From Roseiarcus sp963721905 (lineage in GTDB: Bacteria > Pseudomonadota > Alphaproteobacteria > Rhizobiales > Beijerinckiaceae), in contig CAVRMF010000003.1 in assembly GCA_963721905.1 (NCBI GenBank), forward strand, positions 1 through 64,000: DNA of 64,000 nt, in the 5' to 3' direction. Position 1 is the first letter of the stretch; every line of letters begins with the position of its first letter. The position numbers were made by a program, and so were the translations under genes. Positions 24,210 through 32,775 of the stretch are shown piece after piece. The notes beneath the pieces were generated by a model that was not told the DNA's origin, did no database searches, and saw only the letters and a program-made list of their open reading frames with translations.

Positions 24210-25001
24210 TCAGTCTTCGAGCCCGTGACGACGGCAAGCTGCCTCAAGGTAAGACCCGGGCGGCGGCGAGGCCCTGGCCCTGGCTTCGCGGCTCAACACA
24301 GAACGCCAAAGATGCACCGCTCTTGTTTCTTTCGTGAGCTGGCTTTCGACCGGTTCTGGCGGACCGCATAATATTTTGGCGTGCCGATGCCTGACCGGGT
24401 AAAAGACCGAACGTTCCTTCGCTTGTTTCGAGACGCAATACTTTTTCGCGAGATACGTCAAAATCGCTGGCCCAAACGTGCCCCAACGATAATTCTCCGG
24501 GCGAATGTCGCCTTCCATAAGCCGCCGCCAGTAGAAGACGGCTGTTTTCCTTGGTCCATAGAACGGAGGTTTCCAGTTGACCTGGGGTATTTCGCAAAGC
24601 TCGCGAACCATGTCGGAATTCGCTGGAAGCCGCAGAACCGCGCCGTCTATCGACGTCTCGTGCTCCCAACCGAAAACATATTGGTCACGGAAATCAATTG
24701 GCCTTATGAAATAAAGATCGAGGTCGACCCAGTAACCCAATCCCTTCGCTTGCATGGCGTAGCGGAAAAAATCCGTGCCGAGCGCGGCCAAACCAACGTC
24801 AAAGTATCTCGCGAGTGCTGGGTAGGGGACCACCTCGTTCGCGTCGCGGACTTCCACACCGTCCGGAAGGTCGCGCAGCTTGTCCGGGGCATAGGAATAG
24901 AGCCTGAATGGATGGCCGATGGACAGCGCTGAGACCATGGTCAGGCGTTCAACATAACCGAGCTTTTCGCCGACCCACAGCGAATTCAATCTATCGAGCA
25001 T
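24210..25001 (-). CDS. DXD-motif glycosyltransferase (capsular-polysaccharide/GT32-like)
   Basis: This 263-residue soluble glycosyltransferase carries the sugar-binding region GTDFFRYAMQAKGLGYW followed by VDLDLYFIRP, where the DLD triad is the metal- and nucleotide-sugar-binding DXD motif. WVGEKLGYVERLTMVSAL at the start and HPFRLYSYAP fit the family's first strand and turn. Acceptor and sugar are unknown; a role in surface polysaccharide or glycolipid decoration is inferred. The ATG at 25001 is preceded directly by GCGAGGA; a TTG at 25016 is an alternative start. GC content counted over 24421-24600 is 94/180 (52%), well below the neighbouring fabH (about 73% in the line at 25261), suggesting acquisition. 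It follows fabH where ihfA is often found in relatives. Confidence 0.8.
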   Translation of the reverse strand: MLDRLNSLWVGEKLGYVERLTMVSALSIGHPFRLYSYAPDKLRDLPDGVEVRDANEVVPYPALARYFDVGLAALGTDFFRYAMQAKGLGYWVDLDLYFIRPIDFRDQYVFGWEHETSIDGAVLRLPANSDMVRELCEIPQVNWKPPFYGPRKTAVFYWRRLMEGDIRPENYRWGTFGPAILTYLAKKYCVSKQAKERSVFYPVRHRHAKILCGPPEPVESQLTKETRAVHLWRSVLSREARARASPPPGSYLEAACRRHGLED

Positions 25002-25016
25002 TCCTCGCCCCAGCAA

Positions 25017-25265
25017 ACTCGTCTTCTTAGTTGTTCGCTTCGCTTTCCGACCGTAACGCTCCGCCCAAACGTCGCACGACCTTGCTCACGCTTGATCGCG
25101 CGGCTTGACGCCGCCAGACCAGGCCCGAGAAGCCCTGCGAACATTCCGCCCAATGCATCACGATGCGATTGGCGGCGCCAGCGAAAAAAGGACCGCCTCG
25201 CGACGGATCATCCAAGCGCATTGATTTCCACTTCCTTGGCTGGCGAGAGGCCGCGCAGGCCGCCG
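25017..25265. other. Intergenic stretch between fabH and the glycosyltransferase
   Basis: These 249 bases contain no gene I can support. A 64-codon minus-strand frame (25221-25027) exists but has no ribosome binding site, no recognisable motif and only follows the codon pattern of the fabH shadow frame. The sequence shifts from high GC near fabH to a lower GC near the glycosyltransferase. Confidence 0.4.
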
Positions 25266-26246
25266 CTACCAGCGGATCAGCGCCGCGCCCCAGGTGAAGC
25301 CGCCGCCCATTGCCTCGATCATCACGAGGTCGCCCGGCTTGATCCGGCCGTCCTCGACCGCGACAGCAAGCGCCAGCGGCACCGAGGCGGCGGAAGTGTT
25401 GCCGTGTCGGTCGACAGTAATGATCACCTTGGAATGGGGAATGCCGAGTTTGTCGGCGGAGGCGTCGATGATGCGCCGGTTGGCCTGATGCGGCACGAAC
25501 CAGTCGATGGCGTCTGCGGTGACGCCGGCGTCGGCGAAGCAGCCCTTGATCACGTCGGTCACCATGCCGACCGCGTGGCGGAACACCTCTTTGCCTTCCA
25601 TGCGCAGATGGCCCACCGTCATCGTCGCGGAGGGGCCGCCGTCCACGAAGAGTTTCGAGCGATGGCGGCCGTCGGCCCTGAGGCGCGAGGCGATGACCCC
25701 CGGCGAAGCGATAAGTCCGTCGCTCACGCACGCTTCGAGCACGATCGCGCCCGCGCCGTCGCCGAACAGCACGCAGGTCGTGCGGTCGCTCCAGTCGAGA
25801 ATGCGCGAGAACGTCTCGGCGCCGATCACCAGCGCGCGCTTGTTCGAGCCGGAACGCAAGAACTTATCGGCGGTCGCGACCGCATAGACGAAGCCGGTGC
25901 AGACCGCCTGCAGATCGAAGGCCGCGCCGTCGACGATGCCGAGGCTCGCCTGCACCTGGGTCGCGACCGCCGGGAACGTGTAGTCGGGCGTCGAGGTCGC
26001 GACGACGACGAGGTCAATCGCCGATGGTTCGAGGCCGGCGTGACGGAGCGCCGCCCCGGCGGCCTTCGTCGCAAGGCTCGCCGTCGTTTCGCCCTCGCCC
26101 GCCACATAACGCTGCTTGATGCCGGTGCGCTGCTGGATCCACGCGTCGGACGTGTCAACCTTATGCGCGAGCTCGGCGTTGGTGACGACGCGGGCCGGAA
26201 GCGCAGCGCCGACGCCGCGGACGCAGGAACGAAGGATGGATGTCAT
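25266..26246 (-). CDS. fabH: 3-oxoacyl-ACP synthase III (KAS III)
   Basis: This 326-residue thiolase-fold enzyme condenses acetyl-CoA with malonyl-ACP to start fatty acid synthesis. The catalytic cysteine is Cys116 in FDLQAVCTGFVYA, and the His and Asn of the triad are in FVPHQANRRIID and RHGNTSAASVP. The terminus MGGGFTWGAALIRW is typical. The start is the ATG at 26246 (MTSILRSCVRGVG), since residues of the longer open frame upstream overlap plsX and do not resemble the family. It lies 19 bases after plsX, the standard plsX-fabH pair. The ihfA and merR genes that often follow in alphaproteobacteria are absent. Confidence 0.96.
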   Translation of the reverse strand: MTSILRSCVRGVGAALPARVVTNAELAHKVDTSDAWIQQRTGIKQRYVAGEGETTASLATKAAGAALRHAGLEPSAIDLVVVATSTPDYTFPAVATQVQASLGIVDGAAFDLQAVCTGFVYAVATADKFLRSGSNKRALVIGAETFSRILDWSDRTTCVLFGDGAGAIVLEACVSDGLIASPGVIASRLRADGRHRSKLFVDGGPSATMTVGHLRMEGKEVFRHAVGMVTDVIKGCFADAGVTADAIDWFVPHQANRRIIDASADKLGIPHSKVIITVDRHGNTSAASVPLALAVAVEDGRIKPGDLVMIEAMGGGFTWGAALIRW

Positions 26247-26265
26247 GGAGCGGACGCGTTCCGGA

Positions 26266-27327
26266 TCACTGGGCGGCGGACGAATGCGAATGCGCCGCGG
26301 AGGCAAGGGCGCCGTCGGCCTGGGCGATCATTTCACGAATCTTGCCGAGCAGTTCCTGGCGCACCATATCGTAGCCCAATTCGATGGCGCCTGCATAAGC
26401 TTCGGCGTCGGCGCCGCCATGGGCCTTGATGACGACGCCGTCAAGCCCAAGAAATACGCCGCCGCTGGCGCGCGGGCTCATTTTCTCGCGCAATGCCTCC
26501 AGCGCCTTGCGCGCGAACATAAACCCGATGCGGGACATGAGGCTGTGGCTCATCGCGTCGCGCAGGTAGCGGCTGAGCTGTCTCGCCGTGCCTTCGGCGG
26601 TCTTCAGCGCAATATTGCCGGTGAAGCCTTCGGTGACGAACACGTCCACCGCGCCCCGGCCAAGATCGTCGCCTTCGACGAAACCGTGGTAGCGCATGTT
26701 GGGCAGATTAGCCTCGCGCAGCATGCGCCCCGCCGCCTTGACCTCCTCGACCCCCTTGATCTCCTCGACCCCGACATTGAGGAGCCCGACTGTCGGACTG
26801 TCGATATCGAACACGATTCGCGCCATCGCCGCGCCCATGACCGCGAGATCCACCAGATGACGTTCGTCGCCGCCGATCGTCGCGCCGACGTCGAGGACAA
26901 TCGATTCGCCGCGCAGCGTCGGCCAGAGCGCCGCGATCGCGGGACGTTCGATCGGCGCCATGGTATGAAGGCAAAACTTCGCCATCGCCATCAGAGCGCC
27001 GGTGTTGCCAGCCGAAACCACGCAATCGGCCGCGTTGGCCTTCACCGCCTCGATCGCCTGCCACATCGACGACACCCGCCGTCCGGTGCGCAACGCCTGA
27101 CTCGGCTTGTCGGTCATCTTGACGGCGACGCTGGTATGAAGAAGGCGCGAGCGGACGGCGAGGTTCGGAAACGCCGCGAGCATCGGCCCGACCATCTTCT
27201 CGTCGCCGTACAGCAGGTACCGGGTGTCGGGACGGCGCTCGAGCGCAATCGCTGCGCCGGGCAGGACGACAGAAGGTCCGCTGTCGCCCCCCATTACGTC
27301 AAGCGCTATGCGAACGTCGCTCGCCAT
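26266..27327 (-). CDS. plsX: Phosphate acyltransferase PlsX
   Basis: This 353-residue enzyme converts acyl-ACP to acyl-phosphate, the donor used by PlsY to make lysophosphatidic acid at the membrane. Signatures are IALDVMGGDSGP near the N-terminus, VSAGNTGALMAMA, RPAIAALWPT, LDVGATIGG, GLLNVGVEEIKG and TEGFTGNIALKTAEGTA. Length is normal. It is between the DUF177 gene (179-base gap) and fabH (19 bases), the usual arrangement for coordinating phospholipid and fatty acid synthesis. Confidence 0.96.
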   Translation of the reverse strand: MASDVRIALDVMGGDSGPSVVLPGAAIALERRPDTRYLLYGDEKMVGPMLAAFPNLAVRSRLLHTSVAVKMTDKPSQALRTGRRVSSMWQAIEAVKANAADCVVSAGNTGALMAMAKFCLHTMAPIERPAIAALWPTLRGESIVLDVGATIGGDERHLVDLAVMGAAMARIVFDIDSPTVGLLNVGVEEIKGVEEVKAAGRMLREANLPNMRYHGFVEGDDLGRGAVDVFVTEGFTGNIALKTAEGTARQLSRYLRDAMSHSLMSRIGFMFARKALEALREKMSPRASGGVFLGLDGVVIKAHGGADAEAYAGAIELGYDMVRQELLGKIREMIAQADGALASAAHSHSSAAQ

Positions 27328-27506
27328 TCCCTCGTCCGACGGCGCTTGAAGCGCCCTGGCTCGGGCGGCGCCCGGCGCGGCGCGACAATAGCGTCTTCGG
27401 CGCGCAAGGCAACGCCGAGGCGGCGAAAGAACGCCTATCCCAACTGGGAACTCGCGTCGACGAGCGAGCTCACAGCGATTTCGCAGTCAAGGCCGCGCTG
27501 ACGGGC

Positions 27507-28040
27507 TCACTCCGGCTTCTTCCTGGCGCGGCCTCCGAGCGCCGAAAAAGGCGATGCGGCGTCCTCCCGATCCTGGGGCGCCTCGAACGCGGCGCCGGGC
27601 TTGCGAGGATAGGGATCGAGCCCCAACGCGAAGAATTCCGCCGCCAAGGCGCCGAGGTCGATCCTGCCCTCGATGATCGGATCGGGTTCGTCCTCATCGT
27701 CGATCGAGAACGTCTGGGGCTCATTCGACAGCCTGCGGGTGGCGACGTCGTCCGCGAGCTCGGCGAAGCGGACATCGACCTCCTCATCGACGACCGCCGG
27801 GAACGGCTCGAGCGAAACAACGCATGTCTGGGTGAGACGTCCGTGGACCGCGCCCGTGACCCGGACCTCGTCTTGCGCAGACCGCTTGAGGGTAAGCTCG
27901 GCGCTCAACGCCTCGATCGAGGGAAGCCTGTAAAGCGCCGCCAGCTCCTCGCGCTCCGTCTGGCTTGCTTCGATGGCGACGGTCTGGCCGCCCCTGGGGA
28001 TGGAATCGACCCGTACGATACGGCTGAAGGGTTCGGACAT
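27507..28040 (-). CDS. DUF177 (YceD-family) protein
   Basis: This 177-residue protein is of the DUF177/YceD family, linked in bacteria and plants to 23S rRNA accumulation. Visible family features are a beta-strand-rich N-terminus (FSRIVRVDSIPRGG), VTGAVHGRLTQTCVVSLEPFP in the centre and the acidic segment DDEDEPDPIIEGRIDLGALAAEFFALGLDPYPRKPGA split over the C-terminal third, where LAAEFFALGLDPYPRK is the best-conserved part. It lies three bases after the bc1 chaperone gene and ahead of plsX. rpmF, adjacent to yceD in many other bacteria, is not present here, as expected for alphaproteobacteria. Confidence 0.85.
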   Translation of the reverse strand: MSEPFSRIVRVDSIPRGGQTVAIEASQTEREELAALYRLPSIEALSAELTLKRSAQDEVRVTGAVHGRLTQTCVVSLEPFPAVVDEEVDVRFAELADDVATRRLSNEPQTFSIDDEDEPDPIIEGRIDLGALAAEFFALGLDPYPRKPGAAFEAPQDREDAASPFSALGGRARKKPE

Positions 28041-28043
28041 GGC

Positions 28044-28595
28044 TCAGCCTCCTGACGCGATAGGGCCATCCGGAAAGCGGAAGCGTCCCGTGACGAAGTC
28101 CTCGATCGGTGTCGCGTCCAGAGCGGCGTCGACCGACGAGACATAGTCGGCAAGCGCCGCCGCATGCACGGCGTCTTTCGGCGCTCCTGCGTAGACGTTG
28201 CGAGCCAGCGCCGCAGCGAGATCCGCGCGCGACCCCGACGCGAGCGCCGCGACGTAGGCCGCGTTTCGGCCATAGAACGCTTCCTTCATCGTTTTCAGCC
28301 GTCTCGAAACGGCGATGTCGCTTAGCGCCATCTCGCGCAGCGTGTCGTCGAAGTGCAGGAACAGGCTGTCAACGAGGTCCTGCGCGACATGATGACCGAG
28401 ACCGCCGATTGCGACGAGACGCCGCAGCACGAGCCCGGCGTGGAGCGTCAGGATTTCGAATTGGCCGTCGAGCCGATCCGGCGCCGCCAGCGCCTCATAG
28501 AGCGCGGGCCGGCGGGCCGCGGCCACGATCTCGCCGCGAAGTTGCTCGATGAGGGCTTTGCTGGCGCGTCTGGCGCGCCATCGGGCGAGAATCAT
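28044..28595 (-). CDS. Ubiquinol-cytochrome c chaperone (CBP3-like) family protein
   Basis: This 183-residue helical protein is of the ubiquinol-cytochrome c chaperone (Cbp3) family, which aids assembly of cytochrome b into the bc1 complex. Motifs include LYEALAAPDRLDGQFEIL, LHAGLVLRRL, AQDLVDSLFLHFDDTLREM (the family's hallmark acidic helix), DIAVSRRLKTMKEAFYGR and AYVAALASG. It starts the minus-strand chaperone-DUF177-plsX-fabH run and is divergent from bamE, an arrangement widely shared in Hyphomicrobiales. Confidence 0.88.
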   Translation of the reverse strand: MILARWRARRASKALIEQLRGEIVAAARRPALYEALAAPDRLDGQFEILTLHAGLVLRRLVAIGGLGHHVAQDLVDSLFLHFDDTLREMALSDIAVSRRLKTMKEAFYGRNAAYVAALASGSRADLAAALARNVYAGAPKDAVHAAALADYVSSVDAALDATPIEDFVTGRFRFPDGPIASGG

Positions 28596-28718
28596 CGCAG
28601 CGCCTTCGTGCGTCGCTTGGCACCCGCATGGCGGCGCCTTGCATTTGTTCCGCCGCCCGGGTTAGGCATCCGCCGTCGGACTGGCAAGCAAAAAGGCCGG
28701 ACGAATTGGAGAATGTGA

Positions 28719-29186
28719 ATGGGTCACGGGTCGAAAGCCACGCATCGTATCAGTCGGGGCCTCGCGCTCGCCGGCGCGATGGCGCTCGGCGCGATGCTCG
28801 GCGGCTGCATCGGCTACGATGGCGACTTCGATCGCGGCTATCAGGTCGATGAGGAGACTCTGTCGCAGATCAAGGTTGGGGCGACGACGAAACCGGAGGC
28901 CTTGTCCCTTCTCGGCACGCCCTCGACGACGTCGACCGTCGGCGGCGACGCCTGGTACTACATTGGCCAGAAAATGCATCGTGCGCTCGCCTTCATGCCC
29001 GTCCAGATGACGGACCAGCATGTGCTCGCGGTCTATTTCGATAAGGGCGGCAAGGTCGACCGCGTCGCCAACTACGGCATGCAGGACGGGAAGGTTTTCG
29101 ACTTCGTCTCCCGCACAACCCCGACCGGCGGCACGGAGCCCGACTTCCTCCGCAACATGATGGCGGGCCTGTTCAAGTTCTCCTGA
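28719..29186 (+). CDS. bamE: Outer membrane protein assembly factor BamE
   Basis: This 155-residue lipoprotein of the SmpA/OmlA family is a subunit of the BAM complex that folds outer membrane proteins. The signal sequence ends in the lipobox MLGGC (Cys30), where lipid is attached. The BamE fold is seen in VDEETLSQIKVGATTKPEAL, SLLGTPSTTSTVGGDAWYY and VLAVYFDKGGKVDRVANYGM. It is divergent from the bc1 chaperone gene with a 123-base gap. Together with bamA at 55618 it shows two BAM components in the window. Confidence 0.92.
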   Translation: MGHGSKATHRISRGLALAGAMALGAMLGGCIGYDGDFDRGYQVDEETLSQIKVGATTKPEALSLLGTPSTTSTVGGDAWYYIGQKMHRALAFMPVQMTDQHVLAVYFDKGGKVDRVANYGMQDGKVFDFVSRTTPTGGTEPDFLRNMMAGLFKFS

Positions 29187-29450
29187 GGCGGGCGCGCCTT
29201 TAAGCGAATGTGTTGGAGCTATGCGACCTGCGCATCCGTTCGGCGGCGGCGGCGCTGCTATTTTCACCCTGATACGGGGAGAAAACAGGCGGAAGCCCGT
29301 GATTCTGCCTAAGCTTGTCCGAGAAAAAGACATTTATTTACAATCGCTTCCTAGAAAACACTCATGCGCGGCGAGAGCAAAATAACAGGACGATAACAGG
29401 GAGATCATTCGCGCTTATCAGGGCGATAACAGCGGGTGAAACGAACTCGA
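29187..29450. other. Gene-free stretch after bamE with short GATAACAG repeats
   Basis: No gene is supported in this stretch. Just after bamE, GGCG-GGCG-CGCC followed by TTT could act as a weak terminator. Three copies of ATAACAG(G/C), at about 29383-29434, lie in a locally AT-rich section (29320-29440) that differs from the genome average. The stretch leads directly into a cytochrome b remnant. Confidence 0.4.
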
Positions 29451-29660
29451 ACGGGGAGATTCGGCTGGTCGAAAAGCGACGGCGAATACGTTGCCCGCGC
29501 CTGGCCGAACTGGATGACCATTCCAAGTTTCCAGGACCTGGCCGACGCGCGGCACTGGCACTTCCTGTTTGCATGGGTGCTGGTGATCAACGGGACCATC
29601 AGTATCGCAACCTGATCCCGGCCCTCGCTGGGAAGTTGGCGCTCCTCCTTTCCGTCCTTC
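29451..29660 (+). pseudogene. Remnant of a cytochrome b561-like membrane subunit gene
   Basis: Frame 29451-29612 translates to GWSKSDGEYVARAWPNW, then TIPSFQDLADARHWHFLFAW and VLVINGT, which resembles the part of cytochrome b/b6-domain proteins around the haem-ligand helix (usual form RRWHFFFAWLFVLNG). A stop (TGA at 29613) and a shift follow; YRNLIPALAG in the next frame looks like the loop normally after that helix (RRDLLPSLAEL). Both ends of the gene are missing. I recognise it by motif only, so it is a moderate-confidence call. Such proteins usually partner molybdopterin oxidoreductases, and a fragment of one lies at 36403. Confidence 0.55.
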
Positions 29661-29714
29661 GAACTCTCGGCGGGGGACGCGAGCAACGTCGTCGCACGCC
29701 TGGAACGAAGCAAA

Positions 29715-30506
29715 CTAGGGGGACGCGATCGCCCTCTCGCTCCCCGTTAGCAAGGACTTGAGTTCGGAGCCGCCAGCCATCAGCTCGATCACTTCGCCAA
29801 TCGTTCGCTCGTTCTTGCCGAACGCCGCCAGCGCCTCGCCGCGGCGCAACACCATAAAGCGATCACCAGACGCGTAGGCGTGATAGGCGTTATGCGTAAT
29901 GAACAAGACGGCGGCGCCTCGCGCCCGCACGCGATCGATCAACTTCAGGACTGTGGCGGATTCCCGGACTCCGAGCGAGGCTGTCGGCTCGTCGAGCACC
30001 AGGACCCGAGCGCCGAAATACACGGCTCTGCCGATGGCCAGGGCCTGTCGCTCCCCGCCCGACAGCGTGCCGACAAGCTGGCTTCCGTCCGTCACCCGGC
30101 TGATGCCCAGATCCTTGAGGCTCTTGAGTGCGATGCGAGACGCCTCGTCGAGATCGAGCCGCCGGAACAAGCCGCGCCCTTTCTGTGGCTCAGCGGCAAG
30201 CACGAAATTCCGCGCGACGCTCATCAACGGCAGGGCGCCGATCTCCTGATAGACAGTCGCTATTCCTTTTTCGCGCGCGTGTCGCGGACTCGAGAAGTGG
30301 ACCACTTCGCCGTCCACCAGCACCTCTCCTTTCGTCGGGGTCTCTACGCCGGTTAGGATCTTGATCACGGTAGACTTCCCGGCGCCGTTTTCCCCGAGCA
30401 GGCAGAGGACCTCGGCCGGAAAAAGCTGCAAGGAAAGGTCGGAAATCGCGGTCACCCCGACGAATCGTTTTGTGACGCCCCGGAGCTCGACGATGGGCGC
30501 CTTCAT
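29715..30506 (-). CDS. Sugar-type ABC transporter ATP-binding protein (single ATPase domain)
   Basis: This 263-residue ATPase belongs to the ribose/xylose/fructose importer group. Walker A is GENGAGKST, the Q-loop is VYQEIGALPLM, the signature is LSGGERQALAIGRA, Walker B is VLVLDEPTASLG and the H-loop is LFITHNAYH. It has one ATPase domain, like FrcA, instead of the fused pair of RbsA. The ATG at 30506 is used because GGGAGGG lies upstream and the protein begins PIVELRGVTKRF; it starts one base after the permease stop. It is the last gene of a minus-strand operon of binding protein, permease and ATPase. Confidence 0.93.
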   Translation of the reverse strand: MKAPIVELRGVTKRFVGVTAISDLSLQLFPAEVLCLLGENGAGKSTVIKILTGVETPTKGEVLVDGEVVHFSSPRHAREKGIATVYQEIGALPLMSVARNFVLAAEPQKGRGLFRRLDLDEASRIALKSLKDLGISRVTDGSQLVGTLSGGERQALAIGRAVYFGARVLVLDEPTASLGVRESATVLKLIDRVRARGAAVLFITHNAYHAYASGDRFMVLRRGEALAAFGKNERTIGEVIELMAGGSELKSLLTGSERAIASP

Positions 30507-30507
30507 C

Positions 30508-31599
30508 CTATGCCCTCCCCATCGCCAATAGCCGAAGGCGATGATTGGCGAGAACCGCGAGCAGCAGCAGTAGGCCGATGAAGAAATTCGCGAGATCAGT
30601 GTTCCACCCCAGGAAGAAAACGCCGAGCGAGACGATTCCATAGGTCAGGGCTCCGAACATCGTGCCCACCGGAGAACCATATCCTCCCGTCAACAATACG
30701 CCGCCGATGACGGCAGCCGCGATTCCGGTAAAGACATATTGTGAGCCAAGCGTGATGTTGCCGTTCTGGAACGTCAGCGTCTCGTTCACGCCGGTGAGCA
30801 CCGCGGCGACCGCCGTGCAGACGAACAGGATGATCTTGACCGGCGCCACCGGCACGCCCGCCAGACGGGCCGTCTCGGCGCTGCCGCCAGTCGCATAGAC
30901 CCAGTTCCCGAAGGCGGTGCGCTGCATCACGTAGGTGGCCAGGACGGACAGCAGGATCCATTGAAGAATGGAAACATGGAACTGCAGGAAGTTGGACGCG
31001 AAAATCGCCTGCGCCGAACCAGAGGGCACCGCCGAAATGCTCGATGAGCCGGTGAGGGCAATGGCCAGGCCCAGCATGCCGCCCATAACCATCAGCATCG
31101 TCGCCAGCGTCACGATGAAGGAAGGCAGCTTCGTGCGGACAACAATGAGCCCGTTAGCCGCCCCGACGGCGGCCCCGAACAGGAAGGCGATCGCGACGCC
31201 GATCCAGGGATTGAGCGAGTAATAGCCCGAGCAGATCGCGACGATCATCGAGGACGCGCCGACGACCGAGCCGACCGAAAGATCGAACTCGCCGCCGATC
31301 ATCAGCATTCCGATCGGAAGGGCGACGATGCCTAGATCGGACGCGGTATCCAACCAGTTTGCCGTGCCGAGCGTGGTCAAAAAGCCGTTTTGGCCCGCGG
31401 CGACTGCGAAAAAGACAAAAACCAGCAGCGCCGAAACAACGCCGCCCGCCTCCGGCCGCAACAGGGCGCTCATCAAGAAGCTTCGCCGTCGGACGGTCGA
31501 CGGCGAGGAATCGTCAGCGGCGGGCTCGAAAACCGGCGCTTCAACCGCCGTCTTACCGTCGGCGTGCCGGTCGTCGGCTTCCGCTTGCATTCCGATCAC
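30508..31599 (-). CDS. Sugar-type ABC transporter permease (RbsC/FrcC family)
   Basis: This 363-residue inner membrane permease has about ten hydrophobic segments after a polar N-terminal extension of some 50 residues. Family motifs include ALPIGMLMIGGEFDLSVGS, GAANGLIVVRTKLPSFIVTL, TGGSAETARLAGVPV and IAAAVIGGVLLTGGYGS. It forms the translocation pore with the ATPase just downstream (one-base gap) and receives substrate from the periplasmic protein encoded 43 bases upstream. Confidence 0.93.
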   Translation of the reverse strand: MIGMQAEADDRHADGKTAVEAPVFEPAADDSSPSTVRRRSFLMSALLRPEAGGVVSALLVFVFFAVAAGQNGFLTTLGTANWLDTASDLGIVALPIGMLMIGGEFDLSVGSVVGASSMIVAICSGYYSLNPWIGVAIAFLFGAAVGAANGLIVVRTKLPSFIVTLATMLMVMGGMLGLAIALTGSSSISAVPSGSAQAIFASNFLQFHVSILQWILLSVLATYVMQRTAFGNWVYATGGSAETARLAGVPVAPVKIILFVCTAVAAVLTGVNETLTFQNGNITLGSQYVFTGIAAAVIGGVLLTGGYGSPVGTMFGALTYGIVSLGVFFLGWNTDLANFFIGLLLLLAVLANHRLRLLAMGRA

Positions 31600-31642
31600 C
31601 GGCCAAACGCCGCGGCGGTCCTTGGCGGACCGCCGCCCAAGC

Positions 31643-32638
31643 CTATTTGGAGCCTATGAGATTGGGATAGGTGTCGAAGACTTTGAGGATCTTGTCGATG
31701 TTTTTGTTGTCGACGACGCTTGGGCCGGTTGAGACCGGACCGACTGGGGCGAGACCGTATTTCGCATAGAGCGCGGCGAAGACGACGCCGAAATAGCCGT
31801 CGAGATAGGGCTGTTCGTTGATCAGGAAGTCGATCTTGCCGTTCTGGACCTGCTCGAGAGCAACACGCGAAATCGCCATCGTCCCAACATGGACCTTGCC
31901 AGTGAGCTGTGCCGCGTCGACCGCCGCGGTCGCGGCTGTGCCGACCGCGGGGTTCTCGGTGAATATGCCGTCGACGCCTTTGTGCGATTGAAGGTAAGCG
32001 CCGATGTCGCGGCTAACTTTCCCCTGATCGGTCGAGTTCGCTGTCGGCAGTTCGAGATTTGCCGTGCTCACGCCGAGTTCCTTGGCCTTTTCCGCAAGCC
32101 CTTTGCAGACTGCCTGCAGATAGGGATTCCCCGGCACGTTGATGACGCAGAGGATGTCCTTGGATCCCGCCTTCGCCAGGCGCTCGGCTGCAACCTTGCC
32201 CACCTGCGGACCCTGTTGACCGACGAAGCCGAAGGCTCCGTCGGCCTCCCACTGGTCCTGCCCCGACTGATCCACGTACACGGGAATGCCAGCCGCGATG
32301 GCCTGCTTGATGTACGGATCGACGACGCTGGTGACGAAGTCGCCCACGACAATGGCGTCCGGCTTCTGCGCGATCGCGGTTTGCATCGTCCGCGCCGAGG
32401 TGGCCTCGATGTCGGCCTCGTCGATGGGAATGTAGTTCAGCTTGACGCCGAGGGCCTTGGCGGCGTCCTGGGCGCCCTGGTAGAGCGGCGGGAAGAACGA
32501 ATCGTTGAGCGGCCCGGAAACGAAGTCGATCGATATTTGCTTGTCCTCGGCGGACGCCGGCGACATGATCGCGCCGGTTGAAATCAAGGCTGTCGCTCCG
32601 ACGCCCAACGCTAGAATTCGAGCGGCTCTCAAGGTCAT
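31643..32638 (-). CDS. Periplasmic sugar-binding protein of ABC transporter (Peripla_BP_4 type)
   Basis: This 331-residue exported protein has a signal peptide ending PASAED (about residue 31) and a two-domain type I periplasmic binding fold. Characteristic stretches are GPLNDSFFPPLYQGAQDAAK, KPDAIVVGDFV, AIAAGIPVYVDQSG and KVDGIF-like GVDGIFTENPAVGTAATAAV. The ligand is probably a sugar or sugar derivative but cannot be specified. It is the first gene of the importer operon, starting about 100 bases after a putative promoter-operator (32741-32775) shared in sequence with the SGNH hydrolase promoter. Confidence 0.92.
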   Translation of the reverse strand: MTLRAARILALGVGATALISTGAIMSPASAEDKQISIDFVSGPLNDSFFPPLYQGAQDAAKALGVKLNYIPIDEADIEATSARTMQTAIAQKPDAIVVGDFVTSVVDPYIKQAIAAGIPVYVDQSGQDQWEADGAFGFVGQQGPQVGKVAAERLAKAGSKDILCVINVPGNPYLQAVCKGLAEKAKELGVSTANLELPTANSTDQGKVSRDIGAYLQSHKGVDGIFTENPAVGTAATAAVDAAQLTGKVHVGTMAISRVALEQVQNGKIDFLINEQPYLDGYFGVVFAALYAKYGLAPVGPVSTGPSVVDNKNIDKILKVFDTYPNLIGSK

Positions 32639-32740
32639 GACGTTCCTCCACTTGTGCGCCCAGTCCCGCGCCGTCTTTGTACGGATGGCCTTGTACGGCT
32701 GGCCTTGTTTCTCCGCGCGACGGTTGCCGGGTGCGCGACA

Positions 32741-32775
32741 ATCTGGTAGACCAATTGTCAGACATCGTCAACACT
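32741..32775. promoter_or_regulatory. Operator and minus-strand promoter candidate before the ABC importer and the fusion regulator
   Basis: This divergent region contains TGGTAGACCA (32744-32753), matching the TGGT-N2-ACCA pattern of GntR/FCD operators, and TTGTCAGACA (32756-32765), a second near-palindrome. On the minus strand TTGACG and TACCAG are 17 bases apart and could be -35 and -10 elements, so a bound repressor would overlap the promoter. The same block recurs at 36118 upstream of the SGNH hydrolase. Confidence 0.55.

Noticed and set aside
25027..25221. Possible 64-codon minus-strand gene between fabH and the glycosyltransferase
   Set aside because: No ribosome binding site or recognisable motif; it continues the fabH shadow frame.
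25092..27501. Two long plus-strand frames of 445 and 461 codons
   Set aside because: Antisense to fabH and plsX, both of which are unmistakable.
27328..27506. Search for rpmF between the DUF177 gene and plsX
   Set aside because: No frame in this 179-base gap encodes an L32-like zinc-ribbon protein; the gap appears non-coding.
29315..29761. 148-codon plus-strand frame after bamE
   Set aside because: Begins in non-coding DNA, overlaps the end of the ABC ATPase gene and only matches anything in the short YRNLIPALAG part belonging to the cytochrome b remnant.
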